Notes under the pieces: generated by a model | The model's database searches: none | What the model was told of the DNA's origin: nothing | What the model saw: only the letters and a program-made list of their open reading frames with translations | Made by a program: the position numbers and the translations under genes | NCBI GenBank assembly: GCA_020809705.1 | Contig: CP085835.1 | Coordinates: forward strand, 1,364,001-1,428,000 | Reading direction: 5' to 3' | DNA: 64,000 bases | From: Calonectria ilicicola | Taxonomy: Eukaryota > Ascomycota > Sordariomycetes > Hypocreales > Nectriaceae | Part shown: positions 54,394-64,000 of the stretch, piece by piece | Position numbering within the stretch: position 1 is the first letter of the stretch | How the letters are laid out: every line of letters begins with the position of its first letter

Positions 54394-56722
54394 CTAGGCC
54401 CAAATTTCCGCGCTTTCGTTAGACATTGCTGGGCCTATTGAGCACTCCAGCCATTCCTCAAACTGCTCCAGCATTGGAACATCCGACCACGTCTCTGGAG
54501 TTGGCATTCTTTCATCCATACTCTCATTAAAGTATGTCTCACAGTCAGCAGACTGCATACATATAATGTTTTGCGATTCAATCTGATTGCACTCCAGTGA
54601 CGGTGGTGTGGTCTTTTCTGAAACTGGAGTGCCAGGGAAAATAGGGTTGGGGTTTTGTGAGAATATGTGATCCAGTGATGTTTGGACGTTATCTGCCGAT
54701 TCAAGGAGATTGGGAGAGCCTTCTGGTAGTCCTTCTGCATTCTCTTGTAAGATCCCTTTGGATTCTAAAAGATGAACTATCGCTGCCCAGCCAGTAGATG
54801 CAATGGCGACGGGTGGTAATAAATTGGCCAAGCCACATTCAGATACATTTTTCTCGATGGCTGAAATATGTTTCGCCGAATGTTGAATAAAGACCCTTGA
54901 CAATTCCCTTTCAAACGCCGATGCTTGTGGATTATTGTGCAATACCACAAATCTGGAGCGATGAAGGCCCAACAAGACAGTATGGTATATCATGTGCAGT
55001 ACGGCGCGGTGAATAGCGATGCTTGCATCTGCACTCGAATTCATTTGATCAGGCAAGATCAAATGATGCTTGATACTAAGTGGCAGCGAATCGTGCCACT
55101 CCATGAGGCTATGGTGACAGGCTGCGAAAGAAGTCCCATCAATCGGAATTAATCGACTGACTCCATCTCCAGCATCTTGTTTGTTCGAAACAGCAGTTTG
55201 ATTGATTCCAAAGCTGTACTTCAAACGTTTGCAAAGTCGCGCCAGCGAAATACAGATCTCAGCCAATCGCTCTCGCATGTCCCGACTCTGGAAGTAAGGA
55301 CAGAGAGAGAGATACGACCCAGGGCAATTTTCCTGCCCGTTTCCGAATTCAAAGTCTGTTTCTTCCATCATTGCAACATTGTAATCGTCATCACGGATAC
55401 CATGAGGTCGCTTTGTTCCCATTGAGACAAGGCGGTCGCGGATAAGGCATGACCACCAGATTCTACGACGAAGTCGTCGCTGCTTTTGTGAAAACTTCGA
55501 CCTTGATGCAATATCGAGGTGAAGCTCCGCAATGAAGGCTTGTGATATTGCATTATCCATCCAATGCCAGGTACTCCTATGGCGGTCTGGTGCTTCTCCC
55601 CAAAATGTTAAGAGCAGCAATATTTGCACTAAGATCAAGCGATTGGTTTCATATCCAAAGTCATGAAGAAGCTATTTACATCCCATGTTAGCTGAATGAC
55701 CTCAAAAACCCATAACTCCATAGCAACTTACCTGAACTCTCCGGAAATACATGTTAGAAGCTTCTTTTCTTGATCGAAAGCCAGCTGCCGTTAGCAACTT
55801 CATGTCCACATATGAAGTGCCTGCAGAGAGCACAGCATGAAATAATGGGAGGCTTATTTTATTTTCTGTTGCCTCAACAGCCGTGACACATTCCAGGAAA
55901 CTTTCCAGATCAAGTATTGGAAGACAAGGATGCACGTGCTCAAAGTAAGCTCGTAACAGAGCGTCCTGTAAGTCGAGACTAGGCAAATTAAACGCGCCTT
56001 TGGATTTTAAGAATGTGAAATCATCTGCCGATATGTGGACTGGTAGCTGTTTAATGAATATCGGCAAAATTATACCACTGGTACAGTCTGTCAAATCAGA
56101 GGGTATTCCTTCACAGAGCTGAGCGTTTGTCGTTTCTGTCGGCGTCGAGGTGGTCAGGAGCTCTTGATCCTGGTCACCAGTGCCTGTACTGAGCATTTGC
56201 AACAAGTTTTCTCCCTCTGGAGAAGTAGGCCCCGATGAGGTCCCGGGTTGGTAGTCAGATTTCGTCAAATCAGAACTTGGAGTCTGGTTTGGAGCCAGGC
56301 GATGAAGCCGCCTATCATACATAGGTTAGTCATATCCTAGACATTCTGTGGCAAGAATTAAGAGGCTGTTTCTTGCGAGGTGGGGAGACATGTGGGGAAT
56401 ATCAATACAAAGCAGGATTACATACGATCTATTATTATTTCCGTGCTGACGAACAACACATTCTTTCTTGTGCCAACGACAGTTTGCACAGGGCCATTGC
56501 TGCATCACGTCGCATCTGACTTTCCGGGTCCTACACGCGAGGCAAGCAAGTGACGCTCTCCGACTTTTGGGCCTTGATGTTCAGGTCAATTAGTTTCAGT
56601 AAAAGAGGTTTTGGTGAAATTTCTGCATACCCTCGGTCCCCTCGGGAATTTCTAGATCTCGGCGTGTGACACTCATCCTGCGTGGAGCAAGGCGTGTCCA
56701 CGGTTTGTTGATCTTGATCCAT
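54394..56722 (-). CDS. Zn2Cys6 transcription factor (cluster regulator 2, Ctf1/FarA-like zinc cluster)
   Basis: Four exons (56722-56631, 56572-56426, 56311-55732, 55671-54394) give 698 residues. The zinc cluster starts at about residue 40: ACLACRTRKVRCDVMQQWPC followed by ANCRWHKKEC. The pattern ACxxCRxRKVRCDV...PCxNC resembles the Ctf1/FarA lipid-utilisation regulators. The fungal TF domain follows: ILPIFIKQLPVHISADDFTF, AYFEHVHPCLPILDLESF, WHWMDNAISQAFIAELHLDI, and RRRIWWSCLIRDRLVSMG. The Ser/Thr-rich segment after the zinc cluster and an acidic C-terminus fit a transcription activator. Two CGGWCCG sites lie in its own upstream region, as in the enzyme genes, which suggests autoregulation and makes it the better candidate for the cluster activator. 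Confidence 0.88.
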
Positions 56723-57658
56723 TGGAATGGCACTGGTTGCTTCTCGTCTCTGTCCAAATCGTCGTAGTCTAGCACGGAATCCACAAGCTATACTAGGCGA
56801 GGCTGAAACCTACTATACACGAATTCACCATTGTTGAATCATCACCTCGGCCCGATGAACTCTGCTGTGTCGTCCGAGTCCAAGCCGAGCGGACCGCTCG
56901 CCCCACCCGAAGCCGACACCAAACGGAAAACGGTCCGTCAGTGACTAAACCACTTTTGGTGGGGGACCAACCTACCCTAAACCTGGATTTCTGAGGCGGT
57001 GACAGTTGTTGCGCAAAGAAAATATGTTCTCTTCGACAAATTCGTGGGTAATGAGCACGGCCAGAAAATATAATGGGTTGAATTTTTTTTTTTTTTTTTT
57101 TCTTGCCTCATACTCCTCTTGAAAAATTTGCAGTGAGATGGTATGGGATCCAGCATCGCGCTTCCGCGGAACAATTAGGAACGACTTCGAACCCAACACT
57201 CAGCCGAGGGAAACAGGACCGTGAATCACGTGTTACCAACTCTATTCTATATAAAAGCTACGTATATTTTACAAGCTACTATTTGTGAAAAAAAAACCTT
57301 GTTTACACTAGAACCGGATCGCGTGACACATCGCGAGAAAACCTCCCCAATACCAGTCAACTTTGGAATTTGATAGCAGGAGGAGTTGATAGAGAAAAAT
57401 GAGGGAGTCTTAGGATCTATCTAATGATGGAATATTTTTACTCCTTTGACAAGAACATGGGCAACATTGTGACTCTAACCGGCTGTTCCGTAACTACCGA
57501 TATTGATCAGAGAGGTGATGGTCGGGTGAGTCAGCTGGAGCAGGGGTCTAGGTCATTTGACCCCACCTCACGTCGACTCGGAATGGGCCCAGCAGCCTGT
57601 CTTTTGCTAAACAATTGGCCGGTCTACTCCCCAGCCAGAGCGAGCAAGCCTTAGAGCC
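56723..57658. promoter_or_regulatory. Regulator 2 upstream region with two CGGWCCG sites
   Basis: A 936-bp divergent region. CGGACCG at 56890-56896 (within AGCGGACCGCT) and CGGTCCG at 56931-56937, 41 bp apart, lie 170-215 bp upstream of the regulator start codon. A T run of about 20 lies at 57086-57107. No gene is seen between here and the lipase gene. Confidence 0.58.
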
Positions 57659-59184
57659 ATGAAGCGTCTCCTCAAAATAACTAGAACTACACCGGCTTTG
57701 AGCGCCGCATCCGCAGCCTCCATTCCATCCGACTCTGGTTCCACTGCGTCTAACAACTCACGGGGTGCCTCTGTTACTGCCGCTGAACTGTCAACCGTTT
57801 TGAACACCACGCTGGATCAAATAAACTTGGATGGTACAAAGTCTTTTGAGTCCCTACAAACCATAGCTAACCAAACCATGATTATGACAGATGATGAATC
57901 AGACGTTCCTTTGAAAGACATGTTGCATCAGCTCGACCAGGAAGCCTCCAAGTATGAAAATTCAAAGATCAATGAAGATGATTATGCAAAATGGAAATGG
58001 TCCGTATTCCCTCTCTTATAACCCATATGCCAAAACTAACCCCGTTTCCTCAGCTCAACCGACACGGCTCATCTGCTTTCCATTGCATGCAAGTGTGCAG
58101 TTGGAAGCTATCACCCAGCCGGTGATCTTTTAAGCACGCCTAATTACACATTTAAAAGTCAGCATTCAATATCTCCATCTGCTGGAGGGAGCATCAAGGC
58201 TTCGATGTTCACTGTCGTGGAACCAACACATGCACAGGATTCTACTGATGAAGACGACTTACTCCATGTTCTAGTAGTTTCCATACGTGGAAGCGCCAGC
58301 AAAGTAGATCACATGGTGAATGCTAATCAGGAATCAAAGGACACGGGCGATTTCTTCGTATGTTTTAGCTCAATAAACCAGACTCCAATTTTCATTCGTT
58401 CTATTTTTTGGTACTGACAATGCCTCTAGGGTCCTGGCCTATCATCGTCAAGCATCAAAGCCCATTCTGGTTTTCTCAATAGCGCTAAACAGTTGGAAGA
58501 ATCGGTAATGCGCAGGATCCGCAATTACACCGATGGCCGACAACAAACACGTAGCCACATAATGTTCACTGGCCATTCAGCTGGTGGCGCAGTTGCTTCG
58601 TTGCTGTTTCTTCGACTGTTACATCGGCTACAAGCAGGTGAGAACCCACAATAAGTCTCGAAATGACGCCTACTTACATACTCCGAGAACCAATCCTTTT
58701 TTCGTGCATAACCTTTGGTTCACCACCGTCATTGACAGCATCCATCAACCTGACCAGTACTACACATGCTGGAAATGTTGGCGACGTCATAAACGTAATA
58801 AATGAATGTGACCTTGTATGCCGCGCAGACAGACCATATATCCTATCACTAGTCCAACTTCTCAGTTCAATTTACGCCCGAAACATACAATCACCAACAT
58901 CTCCTGATGATTCGGTCTCGGAACCAGGGTCTTCGGTAGAATCAGAGAAACCGCTCCTCTATGCACCTGGACGAGTTTGGCCTTTGCCTCCCTCTCAATA
59001 TCATCACATTGGTGATAAAATCGTCCTCTTTACGCGATTGGATAGCGACATGATCAAGTTGAGGGCTGTAAAAGTATCCGATCTCGAGTTTGAGAAACTA
59101 CTTTTCTGTCGTCTTACTGTCCATCGCAAGACATGTTACATGGATAGAACGAGCATGATTGAGGAGGGCAAGTTTAACAAATAA
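57659..59184 (+). CDS. Class 3 lipase (diacylglycerol-lipase-like)
   Basis: Four exons (57659-57999, 58054-58357, 58430-58637, 58688-59184) give 449 residues. The nucleophile elbow IMFTGHSAGGAVASLLFLRL (catalytic Ser in GHSAG) and the following SCITFGSPPSLT are lipase class 3 signatures. VLVVSIRGSASKVDHM supplies the oxyanion region, and GDVINVINECDLVCR the probable catalytic Asp. A catalytic His is plausible in PSQYHHIGDKI. The N-terminus (first 110 residues) is Ser/Thr-rich and has no signal peptide, so the enzyme is probably intracellular. Intron 3 (58638-58687, 50 bp) was needed to keep the GSP motif in frame; intron 1 uses a weak GTCCGT donor. Confidence 0.83.
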
Positions 59185-59300
59185 TACAGGATGCGCCTCT
59201 TTACCTCTCTGAAATTTTATATTATGATAAAGAAGTTTCTCCAACCAATATCAAGGCTCTTTTCTACATTACATGGAAGAAATTCAGGGTGCAGGATTAA

Positions 59301-60829
59301 TTACGCTACTTTGGCTCTCCTTGCCAGTTCATAGAGACGATATTTCTGAACAGCTTCTGTCACTCGTGCAGCCATCTGGTCTATATCCACAGGCTCCGCA
59401 TCATGTTGTTCTTCATAGCCCTCCAACTCTGTCGAAATAGCCTCACAGTCCCAACACGTACAGAAGGAATATTGTTCGCCAAAATGAATAGCATACAGCT
59501 CAGATGTCCTATTCATACTCACATCCAATGTCGTTTTGCCAAGCTTGTCGTTATGATCGATAAATCGACCGCATCTCTTCTTCATGCTGTCTGCGTATAA
59601 TTGAGCAGAAAGTTGATGAGAATGCCAGGCCAGGTCAATGTCCAGAGTAGGCACCAACATGGTGCCTGGGTATAATTGAAATAGCGCGATGAAATTCTCA
59701 TATCGCTGGGCAGCTCTGCGCACAGTACCCGCAAGGCCTGGGCTACGGATCCATAGCTGGGCATGCATTTTGTCAACAAATTTTCCTTGCCGCTGAACAT
59801 TTTCAACGAGTGATTTTGTAAAAGTTGGATGGGTGGCCATGAACTCTAGAGTATCGGCAAAAGCTCTCTCCTGCCGTGGAAGGTGCTTTAGGGATTTCAA
59901 CTGTGGAACTGTTGGCAGAAATGCTGTTGATGACGTGTGTTTCCGAGATAGAATTTGTTTGATGCTACTTTTAGAAGCTCCAAGGTTGACCAGATAAGTA
60001 AACAGATCCGGTTCCAGGCGAGCCGTCTCGCTGAGCCATGTTTCATCGATCTTTGGTAGCTTGTAAGTGAGTTTGAATGAATCAATCGCAGAATTCTGGA
60101 GCCAGTTTTAGTAATTTTGAAGATTATGGCGATCGATTTACAACGTACGAGTTTCTTCCAAGGAAATAGCACTCGAGGAAGAAATTTGAGAGAATGGGAC
60201 TGGCAATATTTATGATAGTCACTTGGGTTGAGCAAAAATGCATGCCATATTAAGAGCACATCTGTTATATGTCAACAATGTCTATAACTCTTGAATTTTT
60301 CATCACTCTTAAACTTACCCAATGGCGGTAGATGCGGAAGGACGAGAGCCGTCTGCAACTTTTCAGAACCGCTTTCTGGGAGCGCAAACTTCGCGTCCAT
60401 CCCTACAGCCCACGACAGAAATCTGCCAACGGCAATTTCCATAAAGTATCGCCATTTTTCTCTTCGACGAGCGTCCCACGTTTGATCCTTTAATTTGTAC
60501 TGTTCTCGGACATTCTTTCGGTGTTTTGATGACCATTTGAGACGGTATACTGTTTTGTTGTTTACAACAACGCCAAATGTAGTATTCAGCTGTGGTGAAG
60601 CGATTACTCGGTGGCGAAGGTTAAAGAAAACCTCCAAAAGTTTCAAGTGCACAGCACATTGACTGGCAGATGGTAGGTCATCATCGGCGGAGTCAGAAAG
60701 AGGTGAGAAGACGGATGGATGTGGGATATTGCGCGGGACATTGGTGGCGCCGAGTGAAGCCAAGGTCGGGAATTGACCTTTGCTTGTGCTATGAAGACCT
60801 CTGAGGTTATCAATCACTAGATCTGCCAT
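59301..60829 (-). CDS. DUF1399 / glycine-rich-domain-protein-like protein
   Basis: Three exons (60829-60319, 60261-60149, 60095-59301) give 472 residues; introns are 57 and 53 bp. Two conserved elements typical of DUF1399 (GRDP-type) proteins are present: DVLLIWHAFLLNPSDYHKYC in exon 2 and the later LVPTLDIDLAWHSHQLSAQL, near residue 370. The N-terminal region (EVFFNLRHRVIASPQLNTTF) and the cysteine pair CTCWDCE near the C-terminus are also visible. The biochemical role of the family is not established; plant GRDPs affect stress responses. In fungi the genes are common, often in expanded families. Frame continuity across all three exons supports the model. Confidence 0.75.
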
Positions 60830-61402
60830 GGTTCAGATTTAAAAATGAGTCGGACGCAAATGTCTCAGATATGGAATCTTGACGGGCACCAGCCTGCTGG
60901 GCTCGAGGAAACGACTTCAGTGCCGCTGAGTCGGGCGAAAAAGACAAAAGTGGTAAGAATCGGCACAGTTCGATTGTGGATAAACCGGTTCTCAATATTC
61001 AACCCTTTGTAGGCAAAATGGGTAACCCAGCCAAGATTTGGGCCAACGTGTCGCATCTCATGTCGGTTGGGCGCGGAATAAATCTACTTCTTAAGCACTG
61101 CCACACTAGTATTTCAGCTCGCAGGGATAGTGTTACATCGTGGCATTAAGCGACGCCTAATTTGATTCATTGGCCTATATCCTTGGCGTGGAACCACAAT
61201 AATCCTCCAGAGAGCCCACTGAGCGCACCTGCTGATCAGTGTGCGCCAAGGGCGGTTCGGTCAAGACTCTATGCTTCAATCCTCATATCGACACTAATGC
61301 CATCTTCAGTGGTTTGCATGACATTGCATATTATTTCTATACTTTTTTCCTGGCCATTTTTTGTTAATCTTGTCCACTAGGGTCAATCATCCATCTTCCT
61401 AC
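60830..61402. other. Divergent intergenic region
   Basis: 573 bp between the DUF1399-like gene and the small membrane protein gene. A 72-codon plus-strand frame (61162-61380) could be an upstream exon or leader, but nothing supports it. Confidence 0.45.
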
Positions 61403-62094
61403 ATGCTAGGATATCTGGCGCTACACTGGAATATTATCCTTCGTGGGATATACCTCATTCCCACGGGGCTAGTTGCTGGTCAGGTTCTGAAAGGTTATAA
61501 GGGAATCAAACCTCTCGAGGAGGTATATGGCAATGTTCCGCATGCCTGGGATGTATTGGATGGGATGAAACAAGTGGGAACGATGGTGTGTATTGCCGAT
61601 AGCAGATTGCTGAAAATAATTTTTCGAGCTCTCCTGACACTTTTTAGGGATTTGCTGTGTTGGGATGGGATTTTATTGCGATTTTTATATGTTTACTACT
61701 ATTATGGAAGCCAAAATGGCTTGTACAGAGAACACCGAGCGAGTGGAATTGGCACCGGACTCGGTGGTCGTCGGCACCTCATCCATCCTACGAAACAGTC
61801 ATTGGCCTGTATGGTGTTGTTGACTTGACCTTATCAGCTGGGCTTATTTCAGGAGTATCCAGGCAAGCCAAATTTCTCCCTCAAAAGTCATCCAAGTGCC
61901 AGGACGCGATCAACTGGAGAAATGCGACAGACAACACCAACTTTTTCGTTGTGGCCAGTGCAGAAAATGCGCTGAATTTAAGCAAAAGCCCGAATAGTAC
62001 CTGCACCTATCTGGTTGGATTTTGGGCGTTTGCGATTGCTCTGACGTACGTGCATCCGCCCCAGATGGCGCTAATCGCCAAGGCGCATTACTGA
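61403..62094 (+). CDS. Small membrane protein of unknown function
   Basis: Two exons (61403-61585 and 61648-62094; intron 62 bp with GTGTGT donor and CTGAC...TTTTTAG end) give 209 residues. Four hydrophobic segments are visible: LHWNIILRGIYLIPTGLVAG near the start, GFAVLGWDFIAIFICLLLLW after the splice, VIGLYGVVDLTLSAGLISG, and YLVGFWAFAIALTYV at the end. Between the last two there is a hydrophilic loop with NAT and NST sequons and two cysteines. I do not recognise the family. A GTACGT near 62044 could be a further donor, so the C-terminal 15 residues are uncertain. Confidence 0.6.
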
Positions 62095-62185
62095 CCCGAT
62101 TAAAAGAATCATGCAGCTCCTCCTTGTCTTATTAAATTTCACACACTCATATCGTAGCTCTAAGTCGACTATAGTAGAGCGCAAC

Positions 62186-63098
62186 ATGAGCTTCTGCGGA
62201 AATATATTGGATATTATTATCATCAAGCCTATTGGATTGCTTCTAACGCCCATAATTGGCGCAGTCCGTCATTTTCGACCATCGATAAGATTCTCAAACC
62301 GATACGTACGCAAGAGACTGAGGAGGGTTGCAAAAAAGCCACCTGCATCTTCACAGAACGATGACCATCTAAATGCGCGATTGAGTAAAAGGACTGAAAT
62401 TTCGGGCATTTCTGTACTTCCACCAGCTGTTGTGGCGCGCATTGCAAAAGGGCTACACCATGTCGACCTAGTCAATCTCAGTCGGTCGTCGCATGCCTTG
62501 CGAGCGCGGTTCTTTGGGCATGGTGAGGTTGAGGAAATACTTGACGAGTTACGACAACACGCGTGCAAGGGAGCATCAAAAGCATCATGCGGCATTTGCA
62601 GAACCCAGACATGCAAGGCAAGTATTACTTGAACAGCTCTCCTGATCGCTTCATTTCAGTGCTAACAATCACTAGTCCTGTGTTGTTTCCGACAGCGCCC
62701 CACAGCCAAAAACGCACGCACACATCTTGAAGTGTCGCCCTTGCTGCTCGCATTGTTTCTATAAGCAAATCTGCCAGGCGCCTTGGCGTGCCCATCGCAC
62801 AGGTCAGCACGCGGCTCGGTGTGAATTGAGAGAAGTGCGCTCATGGAATGGCCGAGTTCTTCCACAACACGAGCTGGACAGACTGTCGCGCAAAATGGAC
62901 CTGTGCCGCACTTGCGCGGCCATGTCGCCCGCTCAATTGACAAAGACGCTGGAGCGTGGTGCGCGCTTCGAGTTGGAGCGTCTAGCTAGGCAGCCGCTGA
63001 GCTGCAACTACTGCCACAAAATGATGCAACCGTCGGGGTTACGGTGGTGGGTTTGCTCCGACTGCCACGTTGAGTGTCGGTCGCATCTACATACATGA
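62186..63098 (+). CDS. F-box protein with cysteine-rich C-terminus
   Basis: Two exons (62186-62617 and 62676-63098) give 284 residues. They are separated by a 58-bp GC-AG intron: donor AAG|GCAAGT, branch GTGCTAAC, acceptor ACTAG. The N-terminus is hydrophobic (SFCGNILDIIIIKPIGLLLT), followed by a basic stretch. An F-box-like segment, ISVLPPAVVARIAKGLHHVD followed by LVNLSRSSHALRARF, lies at about residues 75-115. The C-terminal half has many CxxC and CxC pairs (CGICRTQTCK, CRPCCSHCFYKQIC, CRTC, CNYCHKMM, WVCSDCHVEC) that could bind zinc. Probable SCF substrate adaptor; substrate unknown. Splicing through the stop-containing region restores the second half in frame. Confidence 0.7.
62618..62675 (+). 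other. GC-AG intron
   Basis: The donor is GCAAGT instead of GTAAGT, preceded by AAG. Such extended donor complementarity is the usual signature of GC-AG introns. The branch site GCTAAC lies 18 bp before the acceptor TAG. Confidence 0.6.
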
Positions 63099-63504
63099 GC
63101 CACAAGGCATTTCTGTTCTGTACATACATACACACATGGTTAGAAACAAGGTTATGTTACCGCCTGAATAATCCCGCAGCTCGTGTAAGTGGCACTGCAA
63201 ATTAGCCAGCACAGCACCCACCGCGCTGCATACTGCTTCGGGTAGACCGGGAATACCACAATCTGCCTCGCAGGGCGTGAATGCGGAACCGATTGTAATT
63301 CGTGCATCTCCTGAGGATCCCCGCGGCTGAAGAGAGTTGCAAGGGTGCCTGCATCCCAAGCACAGCCACGCGGAAAGAGTGATGGCTCGCCCCAGTCTGT
63401 ATCCATGCTGCCATGATAACCAAGTGCTCTCAAATGCACTAGCACCGCGCAAACTCAACAGCTGATCCTGCAACATAGCTTGTCCAGGCCAATCCATAGC
63501 AAAA
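63099..63504. other. Intergenic region
   Basis: 406 bp between the F-box gene and the last gene. A 165-codon minus-strand frame (63087-63584) overlaps both neighbours and is not supported by any motif. Confidence 0.4.
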
Positions 63505-64000
63505 ATGTCGCGACGAAAGAGCATTCGATCGCTGTTTTCCAGCTCAAGTGTCTCAGAATCCGACATCACCCCCACCCCAGACATAATATGGACACCTATT
63601 GGGCCTGCGAGTGAGAACCTGATGAGCGAGCTCGAGACTTTTTACTGGGAAGGCGTTAAAGCAGAGCTAGAAAACATTGTGAGAACTCTTAGGGTATGGC
63701 AGAGCAAGGAATTTGCCGATGTGAAAGTACGCGACGAAAGCGACCAGCTTATCCACGGCTACGATACTTTTCTCGACCAAGTCAGCCACGAGACTCGAAA
63801 GTTTGCTATGAGATATGGTATGTAAATACTGAAGGTGACTTGAACCAACCAGAAGACATGATTAACGTGGGGCTGCAGGAGATCAAAAAGGAGAAAAGGA
63901 GAAGCCAGGCTCCAAAGTGTCTCGATCTTACAGAGATGCTCTAAAAGATCATATTCAAAGCAGGAGACATGAGATTTCAAGTTCCCAAGTCAAAATTGCG
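63505..64000 (+). CDS. Partial gene at the window end, unknown protein
   Basis: Exon 1 (63505-63817) and the start of exon 2 (63879-64000), joined by a 61-bp intron (GTATGT...CTGCAG with ATTAAC branch), are open to the window edge. The visible 145 residues begin MSRRKSIRSLFSSSSVSESD, continue with ELETFYWEGVKAELENIVRT and a charged helical stretch (DQLIHGYDTFLDQVSHETRK), then a Lys/Glu-rich segment. No family is recognised. The remainder lies beyond the window. Confidence 0.55.

Noticed and set aside
58638..58747. Longer 110-bp intron in the lipase gene ending at TTGACAG
   Set aside because: It would remove the conserved CITFGSP segment, whereas the 50-bp alternative keeps it in frame.
63087..63584. 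165-codon minus-strand frame
   Set aside because: It overlaps the end of the F-box gene and the start of the next plus-strand gene and contains no family motif.
1..64000. CRISPR arrays, rRNA genes, viral or prophage regions, toxin genes
   Set aside because: No regularly spaced repeats, no rRNA-like conserved blocks and no viral genes were seen in this eukaryotic sequence.

Overview
The window looks like nuclear DNA of a filamentous ascomycete (Pezizomycotina). Genes are dense, on both strands and mostly monocistronic. Introns are short (about 50-150 bp, GTRNGT donors, CTRAC-like branch sites). Several families are typical of moulds: HET-domain proteins, a NACHT-WD40 STAND protein, Zn2Cys6 and C2H2 regulators with a fungal transcription factor domain, and a Kha1-type antiporter. 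A decayed DNA transposon near the left edge carries C-to-T type stop codons that suggest repeat-induced point mutation. All exon structures below were built by hand from splice signals, frame continuity and family motifs; none is backed by transcript data.

Layout. 0-2.1 kb: AT-rich sequence, a TA-flanked element with 42-bp terminal inverted repeats, and a short telomere-like repeat. 2.5-10 kb: a multipass membrane protein, a K+/H+ antiporter (Kha1 family) and an F-box protein. 10-31 kb: an allorecognition/STAND neighbourhood with three HET genes and one NACHT-WD40 gene, interspersed with a short-chain dehydrogenase, a FAD monooxygenase fused to a membrane domain, a C2H2 regulator and a GST-like protein. 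32.7-38.1 kb: an L-asparaginase II family protein, a fungal transcription-factor-domain protein divergent from an SDR, and a small secreted cysteine-rich protein. 39.3-56.7 kb: a catabolic gene cluster (below). 57.6-64 kb: a class 3 lipase, a DUF1399/GRDP-like protein, a small membrane protein, an F-box protein with Cys-rich motifs and a gene cut by the window end.

The most interesting region is 39.3-56.7 kb. It encodes an acyl-CoA dehydrogenase, a fused HMG-CoA lyase/enoyl-CoA hydratase, an acyl-CoA ligase, both subunits of a methylcrotonyl-CoA-type biotin carboxylase, and two Zn2Cys6 regulators. Together these could take a free branched acid (isovalerate, or a related isoprenoid acid) through activation, dehydrogenation, carboxylation, hydration and cleavage to acetyl-CoA and acetoacetate, like bacterial liu/atu clusters. 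Two proteins end in peroxisomal targeting tripeptides (SKL, AKL), and most lack a visible mitochondrial presequence. The 7-bp palindrome CGGWCCG occurs eleven times in the intergenic regions upstream of all five enzyme genes and of one regulator (54394-56722), but not upstream of the other regulator. This points to a single Zn2Cys6-controlled regulon.
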